Assembly: GCF_000485595.1 (NCBI RefSeq)
Contig: NW_014578183.1
Coordinates: forward strand, 12,528-76,527
Source of the DNA: Priapulus caudatus
Taxonomy: Eukaryota; Priapulida; Priapulimorpha; Priapulimorphida; Priapulidae
Direction of reading: 5' to 3'
DNA length: 64,000 nt
Shown: piece after piece, positions 26,701 to 39,400 of the stretch
Layout: each line of letters begins with the position of its first letter
Numbering within the stretch: the first letter of the stretch is position 1
Notes under the pieces: generated by a model
Told to the model about the DNA's origin: nothing
Seen by the model: the letters and a program-made list of their open reading frames with translations, nothing else
Database searches by the model: none
Made by a program: the position numbers and the translations under genes

Positions 26701-27756
26701 TAAATATCTAATGTAACAGTAGTCAGAATCAGATTTACTGAGATCAGATTACAGATCCTATTTACTGTATCAGATATGTTACATTGTATTTATATATTGA
26801 ATATTGTGCCATCATCTATAATCCTCTATGCAGTCCCCTGCATCTATTTAACATACAATGTTCAACCAGAAAGCTCTAGACGGCCTTAAGTTGTGAATCA
26901 CAATGATTAGCTAACTAGTTGGTTATTAAAAAAATTGTTCATTGCCTCAGACGTCAGATATATTGACTGCCACAGGGCTGCTGATGCCTGTGGGTATCAA
27001 CACAGACATTTTAGCCCATGGAAGGCATACAGGAAGAGAAGGGGAACAGTCTTGTGTCACTGTCGTATCTATGACAGCTAGATATAAGTTTCTTCCCCGT
27101 ACAGACATTGCTAGTGCTAGTAAGGTGTGGTAATAAAGCTGTAAGGTTTAGTAAGTAAAAAATTGGCAGCTTAGTAATGTTCAATAATTAATAGCGTTCA
27201 TGGAATGTTGGGTTTTATATTGTATGTTTGACATTAATGGGATGATGGGCTTTTTATCTGCTTGTCAGATGGGTTTTACTTTCACTTTCAGTGAAAAGGA
27301 TATATGAAAAGGGAAGTCTGATGGTAAACCCAAGGCAACATAATTCTTGCCCTAAAACATTTTCAATTCGACCCCTCGCCCTCGGTTACTGCTTGCGATG
27401 GCGGGTCTACCCATTGGTTGGTATGATGGAGCTTACTTGGTGACTGCTTGCATTGGTTACTGCAATGGAGCATATTTGCTGACTGCTTGCTGTTTAGGCA
27501 TCCCTAGACGAGCTCTCAGGGCAGATGCGTAATGAGCTGCAACGGCAGCGTGACCATGATACGCACCTGCAGAGGATGATGGTGGAGCGAGAGAAGCTGC
27601 CTATATTCAAGGTGCACAAGAAGCTTCTGGACACCGTCCAAGCAAACAGCGTTGTCATCATCCGCGGCGCGACGGGCTGCGGCAAGACCACGCAGGTATG
27701 TGTGCGTGCGTGCGTGCGTGCGTGCGGTGCGTGCGTGCGTGCGTGCGTCGGGTGTG

Positions 27757-27804
<48 letters not shown>

Positions 27805-30351
27805 TGTGTTCAGCAGCGTGCGAGTGTGCATGTGACGTGCCACAGGCTACACCCACACCACGCAGGCTACACCACACAGGCCTATGTAACATTTAGTTAG
27901 CTAGTTTGTTAGCTAGTGATTGTTAGCCATGCAGGTATGTGTTTAGCAACATGACATTCAAGCAGCAGCAGGCATAATTTTACTGGCTACAGTAAAATCA
28001 CACAGCTGTGTGCTCATGCGTAAGCAAAGCTTGGCTAGCCAGGTTGTTAGCTAGTGCTTAGCCTAGATTATGATTGTGCATGGTTATGGTTGTGTCTAAG
28101 CATTCACATGTGTGCATGTCCGTTAACATTTTGTGATGAAGAGTATACGTTAAAATACATAAGAATGTGGAAAAAAAATATAGTTCAATGCTGTTTGCAT
28201 ACAAGCGGTTGCAATACTATTGCTATCTAATATATATTTGAGTTCGTATGTATCTATGTATGTATCTTCCCTATAGGCGGCCAAACCGCCCAAGCGATCT
28301 GGATGCAAATTCTTCACAAGGCCATGCTCTTATAGACCGCGGGTAGTGTTCCTAGATGAAAAAACCTGTCAAACCGTCAATACGTCACCGAAAAATCGTG
28401 AAAAACCCCTCAATTCGTGAATCTTCACACAATGTCAGCACTCACTGTACAGTGCTGCGCACACCGGAAAAATCGATTCCCCTCACCTCATCCGCTTGCT
28501 GTATTGTGAAACCGAAATCCGAGCGCCGAGCTACAAACCGAGCACAGCCAGGACCAGTTCGAGGTTACGGCTGCATTGTTTATCAACAGGCTTTGAAATT
28601 GAGAAGTGCACCCATTCGTACATGCTGTTACGTGTCAGATGTGCTATACGTGCATGCCGTACGTGGGAGCTCAACAGTTCGAGACGCCAGCACCTTACAT
28701 ATTTCGCACCAGAGAATAACACGAAAAACATTGTTTATCAAGAGGTTTTTCAAATGAAAAGTCCAAACGCCATTCGTACATGCTGTTATAATAACTTTTT
28801 GTCATTTACACCATATACTGATTATTGTTCGCAGGGTTCTAATATGGTTGTGCTGTCATGTAAATGTCATACGTAACAGTTTTTTTCCATGCTTATTATC
28901 TTTATTAGACTGATTTATAATATTGATATTGTGTTCAATGTTATTGTCGATTATTACCGCAATGTTCCTATTGTGTCCGCATTATTAGGTAGTATGAATT
29001 AGTAGCCACGATTTTACCCAGCGCAGGCGGGTACCCGCAGCTAGTTTCTAATATTCTATGTACATCTCTCAGACATGCACATATGTGTTTGCATAAGATT
29101 ATGCTATAAACGTGTCAAACATTCATGTGACATGAACGAGTTCAACAACTGTATTATACCAACCTGCCAACCTATTCACCATCTCACAGCACAAACAACT
29201 TTCTCGTTGAGAACAAAATACGAGTTGCACGTCTAAGCAAATAGTAATTGCCGCAATGTTGTTTACGGAAGGTTCCGCAGTTCATCCTCGATGCGTACAT
29301 CGAGAGCAACGCAGGGGGCGCAGCTGTAACATCATCGTGACGCAGGCTCGCCGCATCAGCGCCATCACGGTGTGCGAGCAGCGTGGCGGACGAGGGCGCT
29401 CGCAGCACGTCGGCATCACGGCCGGCTAAGCGTGAGGTTTGACACGGCCTTCTCGCCGGGCGTACGGCGGAATCATGTTCCTGCACCGTTGTACGTGCGT
29501 TTGTTGCAGTCGAATATTGTATCATTTGTTGTAGGCGATGTATATGATGTGATGTAATACAACGTACATAGTAAGTCTATAGTAGTAGTCTTATGAGTAG
29601 TATGTATGTGGTGTGGCGGTGGCAGCAGCGGCAGTAGAAATGTAGTGGAAGTAGTTTTAGTGGTTTGTATTACTAGTAGTAAGTGGTAATGGTAGTGGTC
29701 GTATGTTTAGCGCTTAAAATTTTTTAAATCTTACAGGTAATATCAAGTGGTAAATAGTACTGAGCATGCTCAGCAGGTATACTAGCTACTACTAGTACTA
29801 CTCTTGCTACTGCTACTGCTACTGCTACTAGTAATTTATAACTGTTTATTGCTGCTGCTAGTGCTGCTGTACTACTACTCACTACTACATGTTGTGATGT
29901 CACTTACACTTGCATTGCTCTGATTGGTCATTTCATCATACAGTCTACATGTAGCCAGCTTGGAACTGATGTGATTTTATTTGGGTGGTGAAGGCATGGT
30001 AGCCTGCTGAGACATCCTCTGCGGATATGGGACTGATCCAGGCTGCTGCAGTTTTATACCTTTCAAACCTGTGTTAACTGGGTCCTTTCTATATAATGGA
30101 CATCTGTCTTTTAATGGACCTTTATGATACCCTTTGAAATGACCCTTACATTCAGGTTTGACCATCGACATGTTTTATGTTTGAACGTTGTTGTATCAAT
30201 ATATGACAATAGGTTGGAGGCAGTGCATGTGTGACAATGGCTTTTTTGGTATTGCACGCCTGTCGTGCATTACTCTTATGTCAGTAATGTCAAATATGAT
30301 ACATAGATGTGTAAAATGAAGGGGGTTAACAGTGTCTNNNNNNNNNNNNNN

Positions 30352-30390
<39 letters not shown>

Positions 30391-33300
30391 AGACGCACAC
30401 ACATACACACACCTGCAGACGCACACAGATATGTGATAGGCCGGAAACGAAACAAGGAAAAAGAGGAGGGGGGCTGTGCGTGCTTTGCTGTTCTGTTATG
30501 TGAGAGATATAATAAAGTTTATTCCGTACCACACAAGTTTGGATCGTGCTTTATCATTTCAACCGTATAATTCAAATTCTTCGTTACAGATACATTACAC
30601 AGGAAACACACACCACACGCACGGACCCAACCCGTAGGAGGCGACATTGTATAGGGCCGGCGGCGAAATGTTTTGTCCCGCTTGAGTTCTGGACCCTAAC
30701 CCTAACCCTAACCCTAAGCCTAACCCGAACCGTAACCCTAACCGTAATGAAACTTAATGAACACTAATCAATTTAATGAAATGAAAGAAAATGTTTTAAA
30801 TGAAATTGTTGTAAAGAAATCATGTCAATATTTGCGTTAATTCGAAAACAATAGTTAAATGGATAAAGATCGAAAAATACCGAAAACACGAAAATAATTG
30901 GAAATCATACGGGATTCGAACGAAAGACCGTTGAGACGTAACGACGGCGCTCTACCTCGTCAGCTATAGAGGCTTCATCGAAAATGATACATGACATATC
31001 CTAAATAAGAATGAAGTCGAGTGAATGGGAGTGCGCTGATAGGGGGCGCGCGTGATTGGGGTCCGGAACTCGTGGGCCAAAAATTTCGCGGCCCGGCACA
31101 CGCACACGCACACACGCACACACACACACACACACACGCGCAGACGCATACGCACAGACACATACACACAGAGATACACATACACACGCGCACACACACC
31201 ACACACCTGCAACGCGTTGGAACTGCGCTGGTGACGATGTGTGTGGGAAATCGGCAGATAACGGATAAGCCATTGGACTGCGTGCCAATCAATCAATCAG
31301 TCAATTGCATGAAACAATGGTGTGACGCGAGGAAGGTATGCAGCTCGTAGTAGCTAGGTTATGTGGAAGTTAATAATCATGTGGGTACGCACGGGGTAAA
31401 ACGGCTTTATGAGTTAACGTGAGGAACGTTAGGTAGGCATTTCGTACCATGCGTGCCTGTGGACGGTCACTTACAGAGTTATCGTAGCAATGATGAATGT
31501 ACGGTATATTTTGAGAATGAAGGCATAGTAGAATAGATTGCGTGTGCGTAGCTATGTGCGTCTGTACTGGTGAGTGTGTGCGTGTAATGCCACGCCGATG
31601 ATACGGTTACCGTAGCGTAGCAGCGCATGGAATGATATGGTATTGAGGTGAGTTGCTGACTTCGTCACAGCTGCGGTGAAGCCGTGAGGCGACTTGCTGG
31701 CGCGAAGGCGTGAAGTAATGTGTATGGTTATGCTTTGTTTGTGTGTATGAAAATGGGTTATCTGGCAATCATGTATATTGAAAGGCTGATGAGAGAAGCA
31801 TGTGTAAATACACGGCTGCGTTTCAGTAATACCCCCGTCAGAGTGGACGGCGACCATCGGCGACCGTACAGCGACCAGAAAATGTAGAAGGTCGCCGGCA
31901 AACGTCAACACAATGGCAGAGAAACTCGCAAGAAATGACAAAGTTTAAGAAAACGGCGCTGTTACCGGTTTCTCACGCCGCGCCGCCACGACCTGTGCGC
32001 GCTTATGGCGTTTCTATTGCCATCTATGGGCTTGGCAACGGCGATCGGACGCGGCTGTGACGACGGTGATGAACTTTGCTAGCCGATGTATTGTGTAATG
32101 GTTACCTGATGTTGTCGTGCGAGTGCATGCGATATCGACGGACCTAGCATGTGGGGCCCATTAAGTTGAGTGACCGGGATCGAAGACGGCTGCGTTACAT
32201 GGATTGGCGGTTCATTTCCACACGTTGATTATTCGGACGGACTTAGACAGAGAAAGAGGTGTTTTAGTCGCACCGCGTATAAATTGCACCTGTACAGTGG
32301 AAATGCTGTCGCGTTATATTTTAAACAGGCGCATCGACGCCGCGACGGCAATTGTAAATGCCGATGACGTCAAAACCATTGGAGTGAGTGTTGTTGATGA
32401 GGATTTTGTGCAAGAAAACACCAGAGTTATTGCGCACATCTTACGTATAAAGAAGAGTCAGCCTGGCAAGAAGAAGGCGGCTACAAGAGAGTATGGTGGA
32501 AAAGTGCAAAAACTAGAGCAACCATACGACCGTCTGGTGTTGTGCAGGTAACGCGTCGTTTCAGTGAGATGTATAATTTAGCCGATGCGAAGTGAACATG
32601 TAAACCGACATTCGTTAAGGCAACAAGTGTTAACTATAGTCTCAACGTTTGGCACGGGTATTGTTGTAATGAAGATGAAACTGGATTGACCAATGAATGG
32701 AATGAATGAATTGTTCGATTTATAGAGGAGATATATCTGTATGAAACGGAAAACATGTAATGAAATCACAGATACAATTAACCATACCGGGGGTGCCATA
32801 CCGCAAGTAGATATACTTGCTGTAATGAATGAAAGCACTCGCGTTTGAATAAAGTGAAGAATGACAGAGATGATAGATAACACATGTGTTTATATGTATG
32901 TCGATTTCTAGAAATGGAAGTGAAATGGTTGGCACCATAATAATATTATGACAGCGATGACGTCGCGGATTTGTTGCGACTCGTAATATCGCAACTGTTT
33001 GTATATAGGAACGCTAGATAACCGTAGGGGTGGTTACCCGTAGGAGTATAACCCCTGGTTACCCTACGGGTCGTTACCCCCTATCCTGTGGGTTGGGTTA
33101 CATTATTTTATTTATATGTTAGCGTAAAAGCGAGTGTAAAGTTAAATGATTTCGCGTTGTCATAACACCAAAATAGTCATTTATACGTCGTTGAGTAAGT
33201 GAAAAATTGGTTGGGTTGCAATAATTTCTGCGGTGAAAAGTCTCTGCGGTGAAAAGTGGGGTGTGAAAAGTATTTTGGGCTGTTGTCGGATCATAAGACG

Positions 33301-36300
33301 CCCACGTCTACGCAAGAGCGAAACGCTGTGACACCTGATATGTAGCGTTATATTATGGAGAATTGATCATGTGCAGAGGTGGGACATAGTGTTACCTTGT
33401 TCGTTATGGAACGTTGGAAATAAGAAATGAGTAAAATGTTTACTAAAACGTTGAGAGTATCGTTGAGAAAGCGCATAATCTATCAGCACGTTTCTATGAT
33501 TCCTAACATTGCAATTGCTGTGATGTGCATTTCAGAGATATCACTGAAGGCACATTGTTCTACGTTTACTGTCGAGACGAAGTAAAAGCAGCACAACTGT
33601 TTTTGATGCGAGACTGCGCCTGGGTCGGGATGACTATTTGTGTTTTCGAACCCGAATTCCAATTTCTGGTCGCTGGCATGACTGCAATCACGAGCGAACA
33701 ACCACTGTTGCCCCTGCATGAGCAGTGCATGGGGGTGCTCTCGCAGCCCTACATTAGTGGATGGGCCGTGGCTGCGACGACGAAGTGTCTGTTTGTGAGA
33801 AACGCTGAGATTGCTGTGAGTCGTCTGAATGTTATTGAAGCTTGCGGCGCCAATATGTGTGACGGACAGCACGATCACACAGTCAGATGCTGTGCACTGA
33901 CCAGTGCTACACCAAGAAAGAACATCTTGCGCTGTAGTCTGTCTTGCGAAATGGCAGGAATCGTCGCCACCACTTTCCAATCGACATCATGGACGAGGTT
34001 CATTATGGACGAGGCTTGTATGAAAGTAAGCACACAGCAGCGTGGCTATGATGTTATTCGTAAGAGGGTAGCAGTGCGCGCGCGTTGGAATGTGTGTGTG
34101 TGTGAGTGCGTATGTGGGTGGTTGCGTGCTTACGCGCGCGCGCGTGTTTGTGTGTGCGCATGCATTGCGTTACAAAAGTAAGGTATAGGTTGACCTATAC
34201 CCTGGTGTATAGCAAATTAGCAATCTTATAGGCTTGTATTAGATAGGCGCACAGTAAAGAAGTATTGTAACGTTTAACCTACCGTCGTGCGCGCACTGAA
34301 CAAATAATGTGTTGTTTACTGGACTGTCGCGCGCGCACTGGAGAAATTGTATGTGTGTTGAACAAATTGAAAAATGTGTGTGTCTGTGTACGTGTCAAAC
34401 ATTCATGTGACATGAAACGAGTTCAACAACTGTATTATACCAACCTATTCACCATCTCACAGCACAAACAACTTTCTCGTTGAGAACAAAATACGAGTTG
34501 CACGTCTAAGCAAATAGTAATTGCCGCAATGTTGTTTCGCAGGTTCCGCAGTTCATCCTCGATGCGTACATCGAGAGCAACCAGGGGGCGCACTGTAACA
34601 TCATCGTGACGCAGCCTCGCCGCATCAGCGCCATCACGGTGTGCGAGCGCGTGGCGGACGAGCGCTCGGAGCACGTCGGCATCACGGCCGGCTACAGCGT
34701 GAGGTTTGACACGGCCTTCCCGCGGCCGTACGGCGGAATCATGTTCTGCACCGTTGGTACGTGCGTTTGGTTGCAGTCGAATATTGTATCATTTGTTGTA
34801 CGATGTATATGATGTGATGTAATACAACGTACATAGTAAGTAGCATAGTAGTAGTCTTATGAGTAGTAGTAGTGGTGGTGGCGGTGGCAGCAGCGGCAGT
34901 AGAAATTGTAGTGGAAGTAGTTGTAGTGGTTGTATTACTAGTAGTAGTGGTAATGGTAGTGGTCGTATGTTTAGTCTTAAAATTTTTTTAAATCTAACAG
35001 GTAATAATTAAGTGGTAAATAGTACTGAGCATGCTCAGCAGGTATACTAGCTACTACTAGTACTACTCTTGCTACTGCTACTGCTACTGCTACTAGTACT
35101 GTTATTGCTGCTGCTAGTGCTGCTGCTACTACTACTACTACATGTTGTGATGTCACTTACACTTGCATTGCTCTGATTGTCATTTCATCATACAGTCTAC
35201 ATGTAGCAGCTTGGAAATGATGTGATTTTATTTGGGGTTGAAGGCATGGTAGCCTGCTGAGACATCCCTCTGCGGATATGGGACTGATCCAGGCTGCTGC
35301 AGTTATACTTTCAAACCTGTGTTAACGGTCCTTTCTATATAATGGACATCTGTCTTTAATGGACACTTTATGCATACCCTTTGAATGACCCTTACATTCA
35401 GGTTTGACATCGACATGTTTTATGTTTGAACGTTGTATGTCATAATGACAATAGGTTGGAGCAGTGCATGTGTGACAATGACTTGTTATGGTATTGCACC
35501 CTGTCGTGCATTACTATTATGTCAGTAATGTCAAATATGATACATAGATGTGTAAAATGAAGGGGTTAACAGTGTCTACAAGGCGTCTATCCACTGCATT
35601 ACCTCATGTAGATGCTAGGCGATTGTTATTTGATGCCATGTAGCTATAGGCATAATCACTCACTATAGTCGTTTATGGCCACTTCAGATGTGGTTAGTAT
35701 TCGTAAGAGTTTTCTCTCTGTAAAAGAGATAATGGCACGTGCGTGTGTGTGTGTGATGCGTGTTTGCAGGCACGCTGCTGCGTAAGTTGGAGAACGGACT
35801 GCGCGGCGTGTCACACGTCATCATCGACGAGATTCACGAGCGAGATCTCAACACAGACTTCCTCATGGTGCTCGTGAAAGACATGGTACGCCATATCATG
35901 TCGTGCTCCTTCATGATATCATGAGTCTATCAATAGGAGGAGTCAATAGAAGAGTCTAACAGGAGTCTTGATTGTCGTAGATCCGAATTAATTTTTTTGA
36001 CCCGTTATGAGTGAGCCTGAGCGAGCGCGTGTATCGTGTTCCTTCACGATATTTCCCACTTCCTCATGCAAGACATGGTATGTGGTATAGTGTCGTGTTC
36101 CTTCATGGTATCTCACAGTTCCTCATGTAAGACATAGGATGTTGTTATTTTTGTGGTATTCCTTTCATGAGCTGGTAATGTATTTCACAGTACTCTGTAC
36201 CTTGTTTGGCTTAGAGCGAGAGTTTTTTGAGTTACTGACTGATGGATTCGATCTCTGCAGGCGAAGATGTATGCAGACCTGAGAGTGATCCTGATGTCGG

Positions 36301-36387
36301 CTACCATCGATACGTCCCTGTTCTCCGAGTACTTTGGGAATTGTCCGATCATGGAGGTCTATGGACGTAGTCATCCCGTGCAAGGTG

Positions 36388-36425
<38 letters not shown>

Positions 36426-39400
36426 CGTGTGTGCCTGCGTGCGTGCCTGTGTGTGTGTGTCCGTGTGTGCGTGCGTGCGTGTGTGTTCTTGTATTGTGGC
36501 ATATCAAACATGAAACGTTTTAGAAACGGAAAAAACTTTCACCAGGGCTTCAAGATCTGGTAAGCTATCCTAGTTGATATAGAACTGACCCAAAACTGCC
36601 GTCACTCAAGCTTACGATTTCCAGTGCACTCCCATGTTGATGCAGATTTTGATCATTGTAGAATACTATCTGGAGGACTGCGTGCAGATGTTGAAGTTTA
36701 ATCCGCCGCCATCGATAAAGAAGCGCAAGACCCGCGATGACTACGATGATGACGACGTTCCCACGGCAGCGGTCACCGATCCCGATGTGGTACGAGATAC
36801 CGTCGTGCAGTATACTCCCAATGTTTTACTGCTCGAAATACTTCTTTGATTTTACTAGAAAAGTCATTATTGTACTGGACAATGTGTGCAGTGCTAGCCT
36901 GTATGTTCACTCACTAATGTTGTGGTTGAGTGCCCCGTAGTGTCCGTCGTTGGTGTTAATTGTTAGGCTGTGTCACACATGTGGACTTCTCTTTACATAT
37001 AACAAACCATTTTCACGGCACCTATGCTATGCACTGCTAATGATAATATGTTTTGTTATTTCAGAAAAATGAAGACTTGAACATAATAATCGGCGAAGGT
37101 TACAACAACGAGACGAAGGCTGCGATGTCACAGATGTCAGAGAAAGAGCTGTCATTCGAACTCATCGAGGGCCTGCTGACCTACGTTCGTGGACTTGAAG
37201 TCTCAGGTACAATTGTGCAAGCACACAATAAGAAATTAACACAATAAGAAAAGTAAGAAATTACTGCTACTTTCTTTCCAGAAAAATGACAGCCAAAATC
37301 AAAGTTTCTGTATAAGTTTTGTTTTCTGGTTAAAATCATTAGCCTGATGCACAAAAGCTATTTATAGCCTTGGGTTTACTTGCTTTCTAACATCAAGGGG
37401 TGCCTTCAACAGGGTAGACAGTGTAGAGACAAAATACTGAGTGAATAGGTGATGAAAAATGTTTTCTGTTCCATCGGAAAAGTGAATTGTTACTTACTGG
37501 CAGCAGATCTGCTTGTCCTGAAGAAGTGGAAATATATTCATTTTGACCCCCCCCCCCCCTGCAGTCAATGCAGTTTTACTACTGGCACCTTTCTCAACAG
37601 TCCAAGTTGATGGTAAGAATAGTTGTGAAGCCCAATCCATTGCTAACCTTGGTGTTGTGTGGCTGTGTCCGATGCGATTAGTGAGGGTGTCTCGCTGTCA
37701 TTTCAGGGGCTGTGCTGATCTTCCTACCCGGATGGGCGCTGATCTCGCTGCTGCAGAAGCACCTGCAGCAGCACCCGGTGTTCGGCACGTCTAGTTTCCT
37801 CATCCTGCCGCTGCACTCACAGATCCCGCGAGAGGACCAGCATCGTGTGTTCGAAAAGGTGCCACCGAACGTCACGAAGGTACGCCGACACCGCTATCTT
37901 ACCACTCACATGACTCACTGACTCGCCTCATCCCACCACACACAGAGCCACGCCTCATCTCTCATTGCCCCGCATCACATCGCATCATCGTGAGTTCGAG
38001 AAGGTGCCGACCAACGTCACGAAGGTACGCCGATGCCGCTATCTTACCACTCGCTTGTCCGTTCACCTCCCCTCTATCATCACTTACTGACTGACATGCA
38101 TCATCACACCACACACAGAATCATGTCTCATGTCTCATTGCCCCGCATTGCATCACTCCTCTAGGTCACAGTCACTGCCTGCTACATTCAGTCAATATCT
38201 ACAGCTTTACTCAAGCAGTTCCTAATTCAATGCTCTTGTGATTTGTTAATATAACTATGACTATATATATGATGTGATATGTACCTGCAGATTAATATGA
38301 CCATCCCTAGCCACGCACCTAGCCATTGCAGCTTGAACGTGATGAATCCTATCTAGGGGTTTGAGGACTTTACGTCCAATGAAACTCCCATTGCGGATAT
38401 GGGACTGATTCAAGCTAAACTTCGCAGGTGGAAAAAATACAAGTGTAAACAAAATACAGTGTCTGTAACAGCAGCTAGGATTAGGAATAGGGCTTGAGGT
38501 TATTAGTAGGGATCTGTTTGGTTTTAATATGCCTGATTTGAGTTGCTGCATTATCATTGGTGGGTGCAATTGACACGTGTATCTCTTTCACGTCTGTGCA
38601 TGTTTATGCTTTTGTAGCTGATCCTGTCCACGAATATCGCAGAGAGCAGCATTACCATCGACGATGTCGTGTTTGTCATTGACTCATGCAAGTAAGTGCC
38701 TCCTCTTATCTCATCTTGTCTCATGCCTCATCTTGTCTCTTGTTTAGAGTGACATTTGCACAGTACTGTATTCAACTTGTGTGTAGTTAGTTCAACTTAG
38801 TGTAGTGTAAAGTCCGTGTATGCAGTTGTGAATTAGGGATAAGATATAGGGATTAGGATTATGTATAGGGTTCTCTTCTGTTCGTGTCTGTTTCAAAATT
38901 TATACAGTAACCTGCTATTCATGTCGATATTCAGAGATGTATCTTGGCTAGTCGAGACCACGAGAATTGCATAGTGGAGAGGTGGGGGAAAAAGGGTGGG
39001 TCGAGGGTCTGACAGTGAGGAGCTTGCAGGCTCACGTTGACATATCTGTTACCAATGTCCCGTCTTTAAATTAATAAATATATTAATAAAATAATTGTGT
39101 TAGCCAGCGTGTTTTCTTGTGTCACTGCAGGCAGAAGATGAAGATGTTCACGGTGCATAACAACATGACGAACTACGCGACGGTGTGGGCGTCGAAGACG
39201 AACCTGGAGCAGCGACGGGGTCGCGCGGGCCGCGTGCGACCCGGCTTCTGCTTCCACCTGTGCAGCAGGGCGCGCTTCAACGCGTGAGTACCAGCCCTCG
39301 TCCGTCGACCAGCTGTAAGGCCATCCTTAAAAAATTCTGTTTGCTGTCCCCCGACCCATGATTTTTTTAGTGGGTAGGTTTTTTTTTTGTGAGGCATAAT

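Noticed and set aside
27494-27900. Frames of HARTHART or VRACVRAC type
   Set aside because: Translation of the TGCG microsatellite beyond the exon 10 donor.
30903-30970. Functional tRNA gene
   Set aside because: A and B boxes are good but the acceptor stem does not pair and it lies within a TIR element.
33483-33980. 165-codon minus-strand frame
   Set aside because: Antisense shadow of exon b of the unknown gene; the plus strand has matching splice sites.
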